Assembly (NCBI GenBank): GCA_902590775.1
Contig: CACIYC010000013.1
Coordinates: 1 to 35,363 of the forward strand
Direction of reading: 5' to 3'
Length of the DNA: 35,363 nucleotides
From: an uncultured Prochlorococcus sp.
Lineage (GTDB): Bacteria > Cyanobacteriota > Cyanobacteriia > PCC-6307 > Cyanobiaceae
The notes under the pieces were generated by a model. The model was given only the letters and a program-made list of their open reading frames with translations, made no database searches and had not been told where the DNA came from. Made by a program: the position numbers and the translations under genes. Of the stretch, positions 15,652 to 24,584 are shown piece after piece (the first letter of the stretch is position 1; every line of letters starts with the position of its first letter).

Positions 15652-16629
15652 GTGACGGGCTGGGAACTGATTATTTTTTTGCTTGTACTTGGGGGTATCC
15701 TTTCAACCCTAGGCGATCTTTTGGGGAGCCGAATTGGGAAGGCTAGATTAAGTATTTTCAAATTAAGACCTAGGAGAACAGCTATTTTAATAACAATTTT
15801 TACTGGCAGTTTAATTAGTGGTATTTCCTTAAGCCTAATGCTTTTTGTTAGCAACGAGTTAAGAATTGGTTTATTTGAACTAGATGATTTACAAGCTAAA
15901 TTAAAGGAAAGTAGAGAAGCATTACTTCCTCTTCAGGAGCAAAGAGAAGCGCTAGAGCTAAAAATAAAGAAAGCTGAAGAAGAGTTGGTAAAAATGAGTA
16001 AGGGCTTATTTGCTTTTCGTAAAGGAGAAGTTGTGATTACTAGTGGCCAAAGCCTTGCTACTTTTAATATTAAATTGCAGGAAAAAGCTAATATCAAAGA
16101 AGAAATAGAAAATATTATTAGAAAAGCAAATTTCAATGCATTTTTAAGAGTTAGTCCTGGTAAAACACCAGATCGGAGAATGCTCTTAGTTAAACGAGAT
16201 CATATAACTCGTTTAGAAGAACTAATTTCTGATCAGCGTGAATGGGTAGTTGTTATACGTTCAGCAGGGAATGTTTTATTAGGTGAAAAGTATGTTTATG
16301 CATTCCCTGAGGTTATTCTTAACAAGAATATTGTTCAAGAAGGTGAAGTTATTTCTAGTTTAACAATCAGCAATAATAAGATTTCTCAAACTTCATTTCA
16401 ACAGCAAATAAAAATTTTACTTGCATCAACACTAGCTGAAGTCAAAAGAAGAGGCTCTCTTGTTACTGAGATTCAAGTAGATTCAAGCTCTATGAAAAAT
16501 CTTTTAATTCAATTAAAATCTACAAAAAAGATGCGTTTAAAAGTAGAAACTATATCTCAAATTAAGAGTGATACAGCAGAAAAAGTTGTAGTAATTTTAA
16601 GGATTGCAGAAGCTCCTTTAAGTTCTTAA
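15652..16629 (+). CDS. DUF3084-type membrane/coiled-coil protein
   Basis: A 325-residue protein: an N-terminal membrane helix (about residues 3-20), the motif GDLLGSRIGKARLSIFKLRPRRTA (about 22-45), a second membrane helix (about 46-68), a coiled coil from about 75 to 117 rich in E, L and K, and a soluble C-terminal domain with FRKGEVVITSGQ and PDRRMLLVKRDHI. This layout matches the cyanobacterial DUF3084 family, of unknown role. The start is a GTG at 15652, with a TACAAT -10-like box at about 15615. It follows ntcA by 68 bases and precedes the YqgF-like gene by 16. Confidence 0.82.
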   Translation: MTGWELIIFLLVLGGILSTLGDLLGSRIGKARLSIFKLRPRRTAILITIFTGSLISGISLSLMLFVSNELRIGLFELDDLQAKLKESREALLPLQEQREALELKIKKAEEELVKMSKGLFAFRKGEVVITSGQSLATFNIKLQEKANIKEEIENIIRKANFNAFLRVSPGKTPDRRMLLVKRDHITRLEELISDQREWVVVIRSAGNVLLGEKYVYAFPEVILNKNIVQEGEVISSLTISNNKISQTSFQQQIKILLASTLAEVKRRGSLVTEIQVDSSSMKNLLIQLKSTKKMRLKVETISQIKSDTAEKVVVILRIAEAPLSS

Positions 16630-16645
16630 TGGAATTAATTGATTA

Positions 16646-17083
16646 ATGAATAAGGTAATTTCAATTGATCCAGGACATGAAAAATGTGGATTATTATTAG
16701 CAGATATAGATGAATTAAAAGTTATATCTGGAAAAATAGTTAAAAAATCTTTTGTTATGGAATTATTAACTTCTTGGATGAAGAATTATTTGATTGATTT
16801 GATTGTACTTGGGAACGGAACTACTAGTAACTATTGGCAAATTAAGATGCAGAAATATCAAGCTTATCCTATTAAATTAGTAGATGAAAAGATGACTACC
16901 TTGCGTGCAAGGTCAAGATATTTAGAGTTATGTCCCCCAAAATTTCCTATTAGTTTGTTTCCAAGGTCATTAATTTTACCCCCAAAGAATTTAGATTCAG
17001 TTGTTTCTTTAATATTGATAGAAGATTATTTTGAAAAACAATTTGAATGGAAGGGTCCTATCGAAGTTAGAACCTGGCCTTAA
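16646..17083 (+). CDS. YqgF/RuvX-like RNase H-fold protein
   Basis: A 145-residue protein of the resolvase-like RNase H fold. ISIDPGHEKCGLLLAD at the N-terminus supplies the first catalytic aspartate (D8), LIDLIVLGNGT the second strand, VDEKMTTLRARSRY the helix with an acidic residue, and PPKNLDSVVSLILIEDY the late aspartate. The family includes the pre-16S rRNA nuclease YqgF/RuvX; this may be a cyanobacterial branch of it rather than the housekeeping copy. Probably co-transcribed with the DUF3084 gene. Its 3' end overlaps the convergent DUF3146 gene by 17 bases. Confidence 0.72.
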   Translation: MNKVISIDPGHEKCGLLLADIDELKVISGKIVKKSFVMELLTSWMKNYLIDLIVLGNGTTSNYWQIKMQKYQAYPIKLVDEKMTTLRARSRYLELCPPKFPISLFPRSLILPPKNLDSVVSLILIEDYFEKQFEWKGPIEVRTWP

Positions 17084-17324
17084 TGGTAAACATATAATCC
17101 CCTCCAGGTTCTAAGTAGTAATCAGCTTTAATTAGAAAACGTAATAGCGCATCTTGAATTAGGGCTCTCCCAAGTGGTGGCTCAACTAATAGTTCTCCAT
17201 TGCTGAATTGCCAATTAAATTGCCAATTAAAATCTCCTGCAGAGATTTCACCTTCAATTGATTGCGATGAGAAGTCTTGGCTATAAATCCTTAGGTGAGC
17301 AGTTGTAAGAGGTTTATCTTTCAT
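17067..17324 (-). CDS. DUF3146-type small protein
   Basis: An 85-residue soluble protein with TTAHLRIYSQDFSS, GEISAGDFNWQFNWQF, ELLVEPPLGRALIQDALLRF and LEPGGDYMFTIKARF. I match it to cyanobacterial DUF3146; no function is known. Within it, the 12-base unit AATTGCCAATTA is repeated in tandem at 17206-17229, encoding FNWQFNWQ. It is 12 bases downstream of pth on the same strand, so probably in one transcript with pth and tatA. Confidence 0.72.
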   Translation of the reverse strand: MKDKPLTTAHLRIYSQDFSSQSIEGEISAGDFNWQFNWQFSNGELLVEPPLGRALIQDALLRFLIKADYYLEPGGDYMFTIKARF

Positions 17325-17336
17325 AAGTTCATATTT

Positions 17337-17942
17337 TCAGATTTCTTCTTTTGAATTCAAAAAAGTAGTTCCTTTTTTTAATCCAAGATTTTTAATTAAT
17401 TCCAACCCTTTTATTATTTTTATGATCATTTCTTCTACTATTAAGCTTTCTTCTTTATTAAATTTTCCTAGTACATGCGAAATAGTTTTCTCTTTTCTGT
17501 GCAAAATTTCTGACGATGGTGAGCCGATCCCAATTCTTAATCTACAAAAGTCTTGTGTTCCAAGTTGCTGGATAATGTCTTTGAGCCCATTATGACCTCC
17601 AGAGCCTCCTTTCTCCCTTAACCTTACTTTCCCTAAGGGTAAGTCCATATCATCAACAAGGACTAAAACCTGATTGATCTCAATTCCAAACCAGTTAATA
17701 GTTGCATTAATTGATTTACCACTTTCATTCATAAAAGTATTAGGCATTAAAAGTATTTGCCTGTTTGCTCCTATTCCTATATTTGCAACATGACCAAAAA
17801 GTTTTTTGTGCAAATTAAATTCAACTGACTCTTTTTTTGCAATTCTTTCAAGAGCCATGAAACCAATGTTATGACGAGTTCTTGTGAATTTTGAGCCAGG
17901 ATTACCTAGTCCAGCTATTAACCGGAAATTACCCGATCTCAT
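17337..17942 (-). CDS. pth: Peptidyl-tRNA hydrolase
   Basis: Recycles peptidyl-tRNA released from stalled ribosomes. Family motifs: LIAGLGNPGSKFTRTRHNIGFMALE with the catalytic histidine at residue 24 (positions 8-32), LLMPNTFMNESGKS with the conserved asparagines, VLVDDMDLPLGKVRLREKGGSGGHNGLKDI (about residues 90-120; the conserved D-D and GGHNGLK blocks), and QDFCRLRIGIGSP. The length of 201 residues is normal. It is between tatA and the DUF3146 gene on the same strand. Confidence 0.95.
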   Translation of the reverse strand: MRSGNFRLIAGLGNPGSKFTRTRHNIGFMALERIAKKESVEFNLHKKLFGHVANIGIGANRQILLMPNTFMNESGKSINATINWFGIEINQVLVLVDDMDLPLGKVRLREKGGSGGHNGLKDIIQQLGTQDFCRLRIGIGSPSSEILHRKEKTISHVLGKFNKEESLIVEEMIIKIIKGLELIKNLGLKKGTTFLNSKEEI

Positions 17943-17978
17943 TGGACTTTAAAAAAAGAATTGCTTTAATTATATTTT

Positions 17979-18221
17979 TTATTTGGTTTCATGAGAATTC
18001 TCTTGATTTCCTGATGTAGGAATCTCTTCATTGCCATTTTCATCTGAATTGGCAATTGCTTTATTGAGCTCGCTCTCAAATTCAGAAGATGCTTTTTGAA
18101 GGTTTTTAAGTGTTTTCCCAAGATTTCTTCCAAGTTCAGGCAGTTTCTTGGGGCCAAAAATTACTAAACCAAGGGCAACTATGACTGCAATTTCAGGCAG
18201 ACCTACTCCAAAGATGTTCAT
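17979..18221 (-). CDS. tatA: Sec-independent protein translocase TatA/E
   Basis: An 80-residue subunit of the twin-arginine translocon. A single N-terminal membrane helix (GVGLPEIAVIVALGLVIF, residues 5-22) is followed by the hinge and amphipathic helix FGPKKLPELGRNLGKTLKNL, the TatA signature, and an acidic polar tail. Acts in the thylakoid and plasma membranes. It lies between psbH and pth on the same strand, 34 bases after psbH. A TatB role cannot be excluded, but the FGPKKLPELGR hinge is TatA-like. Confidence 0.92.
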   Translation of the reverse strand: MNIFGVGLPEIAVIVALGLVIFGPKKLPELGRNLGKTLKNLQKASSEFESELNKAIANSDENGNEEIPTSGNQENSHETK

Positions 18222-18255
18222 GAGCTCAATTCTTAAGTCAGTTCAAATGACTTAA

Positions 18256-18453
18256 TTAGCCATTCCAGTCAACAGAGAAACCTTGCAATAATAGTGATTG
18301 GTTGTAAATCTGAAGAAGAATTACTAGAAAAACAAGCAGCAGCACACCAACAAGTGCCATTACTGGAACAGCTCCCCAGCCTGATACAACCTTGCCTTGG
18401 CCTGAATTTCCAATGGATTTAAGGAGAGATCCTAGAGCAGTTTTTTGTCCCAT
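18256..18453 (-). CDS. psbH: Photosystem II protein H
   Basis: A 65-residue single-pass PSII subunit of the thylakoid membrane that stabilises assembly and bicarbonate/QB-site function. The N-terminal stroma-side segment [15 protein letters not shown] and [16 protein letters not shown] lead into one membrane helix (about residues 30-50), then [14 protein letters not shown], the typical PsbH C-terminus. The N-terminal phosphorylation segment of plant PsbH is shortened, as in cyanobacteria. Divergent from psbN across 86 bases, as is usual for this gene pair. Confidence 0.96.
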   Translation of the reverse strand: MGQKTALGSLLKSIGNSGQGKVVSGWGAVPVMALVGVLLLVFLVILLQIYNQSLLLQGFSVDWNG

Positions 18454-18539
18454 TTTTAGTTTTTAGCCTCAGTTGAAGAATGATTTTGGATATTGTATGA
18501 GAAATACCCGCTAAGGTTTACAACCTGTAGAAAGATTTG

Positions 18540-18680
18540 ATGGAAAATTCATCTCCAGCCCTTTCAATAGCAATAGCTATGTTAGTACTTTTGATCTCTT
18601 TAACGGGTTTTGGGGTTTACACAGCCTTTGGGCCACCTGCAAGGGCACTAGATGATCCATGGGATGAGCATGATGACTAA
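18540..18680 (+). CDS. psbN: PsbN, photosystem II assembly factor
   Basis: A 46-residue single-pass thylakoid protein needed for assembly and repair of the PSII reaction centre, though not a PSII subunit itself. The sequence runs MENSSPALSIAIAMLVL, then LTGFGVYTAFGPPARAL with the hallmark YTAFGPPA, and ends DDPWDEHDD. Divergent psbH lies just upstream, the classic cyanobacterial and plastid arrangement. The ATG at 18540 is the only start that gives the full membrane helix. Confidence 0.95.
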   Translation: MENSSPALSIAIAMLVLLISLTGFGVYTAFGPPARALDDPWDEHDD

Positions 18681-18764
18681 TTGCTTGATGGTCAGATTAG
18701 AAACTGCTTCATTAAACTTAATATCATAGAAACATTTCAATTCAAGGTAATATTTGGAGCAATT

Positions 18765-18780
18765 TGGGCACAGTTGCCCA
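18765..18780. other. Small hairpin in the psbN-psbI gap
   Basis: TGGGCA (18765-18770), a CAGT loop, and TGCCCA (18775-18780) form a compact stem, GC-rich for this genome, 37 bases before the psbI start. No T-run follows, so it is not a clear terminator; it may be a 5'-leader or mRNA-end structure. Confidence 0.3.
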
Positions 18781-18817
18781 TAAGATACTCTTGTTTCCAT
18801 AGAAGATTTAGCTAGTC

Positions 18818-18946
18818 ATGCTTGCCCTAAAGATTTCCGTATATACGGTCGTCTTCTTTTTTGTTGGTGTTTTCCTCTTTGGCTTCTTGGCTAGTGACCC
18901 AACAAGAACTCCAGCTAGAAAAGACCTGGAAAGCCCACAAGACTAA
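18818..18946 (+). CDS. psbI: Photosystem II protein I
   Basis: A 42-residue PSII reaction-centre subunit. It begins [19 protein letters not shown], the conserved PsbI helix, continues [17 protein letters not shown] (the SDPTR.P.RKD motif), and ends LESPQD. A single membrane helix occupies residues 4-24. It follows psbN on the same strand after a 137-base gap. Confidence 0.96.
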   Translation: MLALKISVYTVVFFFVGVFLFGFLASDPTRTPARKDLESPQD

Positions 18947-19047
18947 GCAATTTGTCTTAAGTCTTATAAATCGCTAGTAATATTGGTCCAAAACAAGACC
19001 AGCATTATTAGTTCAATGCACTTTACATTTTCGTCGACTATCAGATT

Positions 19048-21204
19048 TTGGCGACGATAGTTTCTAGTGGATTGCTGACTGGATTATTTTCTGTGAGCAA
19101 TCTTATTTTTTCTCCATTAGGATCAGGCTTTGCTTCTGCAAGCTTCCCTAAGGTTTTCTCATCAGAAGACAATTTATCAAGTATTCAAAAAGAATTTAAA
19201 AAGAATATCTACCAAGCTTCTCAAGTTTTTCATAGTCAATCTCAATTGAGATTTTTAGATAAAAAAAAATTTTTTCCTACAGATCTGATTTCTGATGAAA
19301 CATTTGATTTGGTTCAAAAGAAGGAGCCTTCTGCAAGTTTGAAAAATGATCCTCTTGTAGGCTTAAAGGTTACAGCGGATATACAATATTGGGAAGATAA
19401 TAATATTTTTGTTGCAGAAGGAAATGTACAAACTCTCATCAATGGGGCACAATTGAAAGCGGATAAGATTGAAGTTAATCAATTAAATAAAACTCTTATA
19501 GCAACAGGAAATGTTGTATTTACAAATGGATTGAATTTCTTTACTGCTAGTTATTTCAAATATAATCTACAAAGTAAAGAAGGAAGATTGGATAATGTGT
19601 ATGGAATAATAAATATTAAATTAATTCCAGAAGATCTCAACCTTTTGGAATATTCAGATTCAAGTGAGAAAATAATTGAAGAAGAAGTTAATTCTACGAT
19701 TAGAGATGTTGAATTAAAAGATGGATTTATTCTTGAAGGTAGTTTTGATCCAGCAATGAAAATACTTTCAAATGATGAAAGTCAAAGTAATTCAATTAAT
19801 AAATGGCGCTTAAAAGCCGCTAATATTTGGATTAAGAAAAATGGATGGGAAGCTAAAGAAGTTAGTTTTACTAATGATCCATTTAATCCTCCACAAAGTA
19901 GGATTTATTCTTACAAAGTTGAACTTAAAGGGATTGATGATGGCTCAAGTAATTATGTTCTTACCGCTCAAAGAAGTTATTTAATTCTAGAAGAAAATTT
20001 TAGAATTCCATTAGGTAATAGAAAGATTTCAAATTATGGTTCGTCTGAATGGAAGAGACTACATAAATGGATTTTAGCTATTGACGGCAAGGATAGGGAT
20101 GGAGTCTTTATTGGAAGGCAAATGAGGCAAATAAAATTATCTAAAGACTTTCTTCTTTCATTACAGCCACAATACTTAATTCAAAGATCAATAGAAGGTG
20201 AAACAAATTCATACCCTAAGCACAACGATTCAGTGCATGGTCCAAAAATTAAAGATTCGACTAGTTATATGGATAATTTTGGATTAGAAGCCGAAATAAA
20301 AGGTAGGATTTTTAATTGGGATGCAAAGATAAATTCCGATATAAGTAGTTTGAATGTAGATAGACTTACTAGTGGCTCTAGACACTCTATAGATTTCACT
20401 AAGAAATTAGATTTAATTAATAATAAAGGAATAGAAGCTAATATATTCGGTGCTTATAGGCATAAGATTTGGAATGGATCGATAGGAAATGATGATATTT
20501 ATACTGCCTATGGTGTGAAATTTGATAATAATGGAACCTGGGAATTAGGAGATTTAAAGTCTTCTTATGATTTAAGAGTTGGACTTGGAAAATATCAAGC
20601 ACAGAAGAAAAATAGTAATTCTGAATATCTAGATTTATGGCGCTCAAATGTTAATGCAACTATAGATATTAAATTTCCACTAAAGTTTTTTGAGAAAAAA
20701 GAAATTAGTAAATATAAAAGGTCTCCTTATTCCCCAAAAGTTATTTCCCCTGGTCTTTATTTAAATAGTCAAATTAGTTCTTCTCATTTTCTTTATGAGG
20801 ATAACAACTATCAATCTACTTTAGGATTTGGACTTGGCCCTGAGTTAAATATAGGTAATTTGCAAAGACATTATTTTGATTATACAAAAATATCTATCCT
20901 ACCTATTGTCACAATAAAAAATGGTGATAGCCCATTTAGCTTTGATAATGCAGGAGATTTAATTACTCTGAATCTTGAGCTTTCTCAACATCTTCTTGGA
21001 CCAATTTTGATTAAGACTTTAAATCAATGGAATATTGATTCTACATCAGATAATTATGGAGACTCTCTAGCTTCTAAGACTGCGATAATGTTGCAAAGAA
21101 GAGCCTATCAGTTGGGATTATTTTATGATTTTGAAAATAAAGCAGGTGGAATAAGTTTTAGTCTAAATGGTTTTGATTTTAAAGGAATACCCGATCCATT
21201 TTGA
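19048..21204 (+). CDS. OstA/LptD-like outer-membrane protein (DUF3769)
   Basis: A 718-residue protein. After a hydrophobic N-terminus (about residues 3-30, probably a signal sequence) there is an LptA/OstA-like jelly-roll at about 110-190: VTADIQYWEDNNIFVAEGNV, GAQLKADKIEVNQ, ATGNVVFTNG. The C-terminal half alternates polar and aromatic residues like a beta-barrel and ends in FDFKGIPDPF. In cyanobacteria the LptD equivalent that inserts lipopolysaccharide in the outer membrane is of this DUF3769 type. The start is a TTG at 19048. An ATG at 19016 (MHFTFSSTIRF) runs in another frame and would join if one T were added near 19046-19049. Confidence 0.78.
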   Translation: MATIVSSGLLTGLFSVSNLIFSPLGSGFASASFPKVFSSEDNLSSIQKEFKKNIYQASQVFHSQSQLRFLDKKKFFPTDLISDETFDLVQKKEPSASLKNDPLVGLKVTADIQYWEDNNIFVAEGNVQTLINGAQLKADKIEVNQLNKTLIATGNVVFTNGLNFFTASYFKYNLQSKEGRLDNVYGIINIKLIPEDLNLLEYSDSSEKIIEEEVNSTIRDVELKDGFILEGSFDPAMKILSNDESQSNSINKWRLKAANIWIKKNGWEAKEVSFTNDPFNPPQSRIYSYKVELKGIDDGSSNYVLTAQRSYLILEENFRIPLGNRKISNYGSSEWKRLHKWILAIDGKDRDGVFIGRQMRQIKLSKDFLLSLQPQYLIQRSIEGETNSYPKHNDSVHGPKIKDSTSYMDNFGLEAEIKGRIFNWDAKINSDISSLNVDRLTSGSRHSIDFTKKLDLINNKGIEANIFGAYRHKIWNGSIGNDDIYTAYGVKFDNNGTWELGDLKSSYDLRVGLGKYQAQKKNSNSEYLDLWRSNVNATIDIKFPLKFFEKKEISKYKRSPYSPKVISPGLYLNSQISSSHFLYEDNNYQSTLGFGLGPELNIGNLQRHYFDYTKISILPIVTIKNGDSPFSFDNAGDLITLNLELSQHLLGPILIKTLNQWNIDSTSDNYGDSLASKTAIMLQRRAYQLGLFYDFENKAGGISFSLNGFDFKGIPDPF

Positions 21205-21223
21205 ATGAATTAGCATTCAAAAT
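21198..21223. terminator. Bidirectional hairpin over both stop codons
   Basis: ATTTTGAATG (21198-21207) pairs perfectly with CATTCAAAAT (21214-21223) around the loop AATTAG. The stem or loop contains the stop of the LptD-like gene (21202-21204) and that of leuD (21210-21212). Convergent genes with five bases between them make a shared terminator likely; the AT-rich flanks would act as T-runs on both strands. Confidence 0.55.
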
Positions 21224-21839
21224 TTTGGAACTTATTTAGATAAGGAAGATTTTCCATTGTTATATTAATCTTATTCGTTTGACTAATTAGCTTAGATGTA
21301 GCATCCCATTCCCCTGAAAGAAGCATTTCTCTTGATTCATTTCCAATTTCTATATTCCATGATTGATCATTAGTTAATATTTTCTGTAATTGTATATTTA
21401 TTGAAAGATCTTGCATTTGATTACTTTTTATAGAATTAATTAATGAAAGTATTTCTGGTTCAGGAATTTGCACGCATGGAATCCCAAGTGCTAAGCAGTT
21501 TCCATAAAAAATCTCTGCAAAACTTTGACCAATAATACCTCTAATTCCCCATCTCATTAGAGCTTGAGGTGCATGTTCTCTACTTGATCCACAGCCAAAA
21601 TTTTTATCAACAATAAGAATAGATTTATTTGTGTTTTTAATATCATCAAAAGGATGATTTTTATTGGGTTCTTTTCGATCATCAGCAAAAACATGATCTC
21701 CTAGAGCATCAAAACTTATGCATTTAAGAAAACGAGCAGGAATAATTCTATCGGTATCAATATCATTCCCAGATAGGTGGAAGGACATACCAGTTATTGT
21801 TTTTATTGGACCTTTAGGGAATTTGCTGTTTTGGTTCAT
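21210..21839 (-). CDS. leuD: 3-isopropylmalate dehydratase small subunit
   Basis: The small subunit of isopropylmalate isomerase in leucine synthesis. Motifs: GNDIDTDRIIPARFLK near residue 25, then VDKNFGCGSSREHAPQAL, the swivelling aconitase-domain loop that closes on the substrate, and FAEIFYGNCLALGIP. The length of 209 residues is in range. It is 22 bases downstream of leuC on the same strand. Confidence 0.95.
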   Translation of the reverse strand: MNQNSKFPKGPIKTITGMSFHLSGNDIDTDRIIPARFLKCISFDALGDHVFADDRKEPNKNHPFDDIKNTNKSILIVDKNFGCGSSREHAPQALMRWGIRGIIGQSFAEIFYGNCLALGIPCVQIPEPEILSLINSIKSNQMQDLSINIQLQKILTNDQSWNIEIGNESREMLLSGEWDATSKLISQTNKINITMENLPYLNKFQNFEC

Positions 21840-21861
21840 AAAGCTTTCTAATCCATTAAAT

Positions 21862-23268
21862 CTAATGAAGTAGTTTCCTTACATCGATAACTGAACCTGT
21901 TACAGCTGCAGCCGCTACCATTGCAGGACTCATTAATAAAGTCCTTCCTGTAGAGGATCCTTGTCTTCCTTTGAAGTTCCTATTGCTGGAACTAGCACTA
22001 ATTTGATTGTTCTCTAACTTATCAGGATTCATTGCTAGACACATCGAACAGCCAGGCTTTCTCCATTCAAAACCTGCTTTAAGAAAAATATGATGTAATC
22101 CTTGCTCTTCTGCGTCCTTGGCAACTTTTTCTGAACCAGGAACAACAAATGCCTTGACTCCTTGAGCAACATGCCTATCTTTTGCTATTTCAGCCGCTGA
22201 TTGAAGATCACTTAATCTTCCATTGGTACAACTACCAATGAAGCAAACATCTATATCTAGTCCTTCTATAGAGGTTCCTGGTTTTAGATTCATATATTTG
22301 TATGCATCTAAAGCAGTTTGTTGATCACTCTTATTTAATGATTCAGGCTTTGGAAGTAAAGCATCAATCTCTATAGCTTGACCTGGGGTGATTCCCCAAG
22401 TGATTGTTGGGGAAATTTTAGATGCATCGAATTTCGTCTCTTCATCATATTTTGCATCTTTTCCACTCGCCAATGTTTTCCACCATTGAATAGCTTTATC
22501 CCATTCATCTCCTTTAGGTGAATAAGGCTTTTCTTTTAAATAATCAAAAGTTTTTTGATCTGGATTGATATACCCACATCTTGCTCCACCTTCAATGGCC
22601 ATATTGCAAACCGTCATTCTTTCTTCCATTGTTAGTCTTTCTATTGCTGGTCCAGCAAATTCATAGGCAAAGCCCACGCCATCTTTAACTCCAAGTTTTT
22701 GAATTACATGGAGAATTAGATCTTTAGCAAAAACCCCTTTTTTGAGTCGTCCATCAAACCAAAGTTTTTTAACCTTAAGTTTTTTCATACTTAAGGTTTG
22801 ACTTGCAAGAACATCTCGAACTTGGCTTGTACCTATACCAAAAGCAATAGATCCAAAAGCTCCATGAGTAGAAGTATGAGAATCTCCGCATGCGATAGTC
22901 ATCCCAGGCTGAGTTAAACCTGTCTCAGGAGCAATTACGTGAACAATGCCTTGTTGACCAGATCCGATATTAAAAAAATTGATTGAGTTTTTTGAACAGT
23001 TTTCTTCTAATGTTTGTAACATTTGTTCTGCAAGAGAATCAGAGAAAGGTCTGCTCTGACTAGTTGTAGGAACAATGTGATCTACTGTTGCAATAGTTCT
23101 TTTGGGGCAGAAAACTTTTAGGCCTTTCTCTTCTAAAGCTGCAAATGCCTGAGGACTTGTAACCTCATGAATTAAATGCAAGCCTACAAAAAGCTGCGTT
23201 GAGCCTCCTGGGAGTTCACTGACTGTATGCAGATCCCAAATTTTGTCATAGAGCGTTTTGGTGCTCAA
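21862..23268 (-). CDS. leuC: 3-isopropylmalate dehydratase large subunit
   Basis: The 4Fe-4S catalytic subunit of isopropylmalate isomerase (aconitase family). [11 protein letters not shown] opens the protein; [25 protein letters not shown] is the substrate-binding block (about residues 130-150). Cluster cysteines lie in FIGSCTNGR and in [10 protein letters not shown] near the C-terminus. [11 protein letters not shown] closes the domain. The length of 468 residues is normal. Upstream of leuD and downstream of cinA, all on the - strand. Confidence 0.96.
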   Translation of the reverse strand: MSTKTLYDKIWDLHTVSELPGGSTQLFVGLHLIHEVTSPQAFAALEEKGLKVFCPKRTIATVDHIVPTTSQSRPFSDSLAEQMLQTLEENCSKNSINFFNIGSGQQGIVHVIAPETGLTQPGMTIACGDSHTSTHGAFGSIAFGIGTSQVRDVLASQTLSMKKLKVKKLWFDGRLKKGVFAKDLILHVIQKLGVKDGVGFAYEFAGPAIERLTMEERMTVCNMAIEGGARCGYINPDQKTFDYLKEKPYSPKGDEWDKAIQWWKTLASGKDAKYDEETKFDASKISPTITWGITPGQAIEIDALLPKPESLNKSDQQTALDAYKYMNLKPGTSIEGLDIDVCFIGSCTNGRLSDLQSAAEIAKDRHVAQGVKAFVVPGSEKVAKDAEEQGLHHIFLKAGFEWRKPGCSMCLAMNPDKLENNQISASSSNRNFKGRQGSSTGRTLLMSPAMVAAAAVTGSVIDVRKLLH

Positions 23269-23293
23269 AGTTTCATTCCATTAGATTTTGAGA

Positions 23294-24565
23294 TTAGCTT
23301 TTATTAAGCAGAAATAAACGAAGTCGATCTAGAGCTCTTACAACACTCAATTTTTGTATTTGGGTTCTTTGCCTATATATCCCAAAGTTTTCTTGAATTG
23401 ATTCTGATGATGTTTTTCCTTCAATAAAAATTTCAACCAGACCTACTTTTTTGTCACCAGTGCTTCCAGTTGGACCTGCAATTCCACTTATTGCAATTGA
23501 CCAGTCAGTTTTAAAAGATCTCCGTATGCCTGATGCCATTGCTTTGGCAACTGGTTCAGATACAGCACCATATTGATTTAATAGTTCATTAGATACTCCT
23601 AACAATTCTTTCTTGATTTTATTGTTATACGCAATTACTCCACCCAGAAAGACATCCGATGCTCCAGGAATAGCAGTAATAGCTGCCGCAAGGGAACCTC
23701 CTGTGCATGATTCAGCAATAGAAAGTGTTTCTTTGCGTCTTCTTAATAAATCAATGACTACTGAAGGGAGTGTTTCATTATTGCTTCCATAAAAATAATG
23801 TGATCCAATTATTTTTTTTAATTGTGTTTCAAGAGCACTAATTTGCGTATTGGCTTCATCAATGGTTTTTGTTTGTGCAGTGATTCTTAATTTGACTTCT
23901 CCTATAGATGCATAAGGTGCAACGGTTGGATTTTTATTTGACAATAATTCTGGAATTTTTTCTGCCAGAGAGGATTCTGTAATTCCAGTAAATTTTAAGA
24001 TTTTACTTGTAAAAATTTTTTCTGAAGGACAATTTTTAACAAGCCAAGGTTTAGCTGATTCTTCCCACATTTGTTTCATTTCAGATGGGACCCCTGGGAA
24101 AGTAATTACAGTGAAATTTTCTTTTGGAGTCCAGATGATTCCTGGAGCTGTACCTAATGGGTTAGGAAGAATGGATGCTCCTAAAGGAACTAGTGCTTGC
24201 TTCCAATTGTTTTTAGTTATTTGAGCATGGGATTGAAATTTACTTTTTAGATCTTTGACAATACTTTTATCTTCAATGAGTTTATTATTAAAAGTTTCTG
24301 CGATTATTTCTGTTGTTAAATCGTCGGGTGTAGGACCTAAGCCTCCTGTTGTTATTAAAATACGACTTCTACGTGAGGCATCTAGAAGGAATGCTTTGAG
24401 TCTATTAGGATTATCTCCTACAACACTTTGTTGATAGTGAGGAAGGCCTATTAGAGCAAGTTGCTCTGCAAGCCATTTTGCATTGGTATTTAATATATTT
24501 CCTAGAAGAAGTTCAGTACCAATGCATAGGATTTCAATCCCTTGATTTTGTAATTTTATAGCCAA
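23294..24565 (-). CDS. cinA: CinA-family competence/damage-inducible protein
   Basis: A 423-residue two-domain protein. The N-terminal molybdopterin-binding-like domain shows EILCIGTELLLGNILNTNAKWLAEQL and TTGGLGPTPDDLTTE (about residues 9-90). The C-terminal nicotinamide-nucleotide amidase domain shows LSIAESCTGGSLAAAITAIPGASDVF (about 280-310) and ISGIAGPTGST. It deamidates NMN to NaMN in NAD salvage, with the N-terminal domain acting as a pyrophosphatase in some relatives. It is 19 bases downstream of glyA and 25 upstream of leuC. Confidence 0.94.
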   Translation of the reverse strand: MAIKLQNQGIEILCIGTELLLGNILNTNAKWLAEQLALIGLPHYQQSVVGDNPNRLKAFLLDASRRSRILITTGGLGPTPDDLTTEIIAETFNNKLIEDKSIVKDLKSKFQSHAQITKNNWKQALVPLGASILPNPLGTAPGIIWTPKENFTVITFPGVPSEMKQMWEESAKPWLVKNCPSEKIFTSKILKFTGITESSLAEKIPELLSNKNPTVAPYASIGEVKLRITAQTKTIDEANTQISALETQLKKIIGSHYFYGSNNETLPSVVIDLLRRRKETLSIAESCTGGSLAAAITAIPGASDVFLGGVIAYNNKIKKELLGVSNELLNQYGAVSEPVAKAMASGIRRSFKTDWSIAISGIAGPTGSTGDKKVGLVEIFIEGKTSSESIQENFGIYRQRTQIQKLSVVRALDRLRLFLLNKS

Positions 24566-24584
24566 TATTTTTTATTTAGTTCAT

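Noticed and set aside
18648-18800. A 50-codon - strand ORF with a CPNC motif, antisense to the end of psbN and the psbN-psbI gap
   Set aside because: It overlaps psbN coding sequence, and part of it is the TGGGCA/TGCCCA hairpin read in reverse. There is no Shine-Dalgarno and no recognisable family. Probably a shadow.
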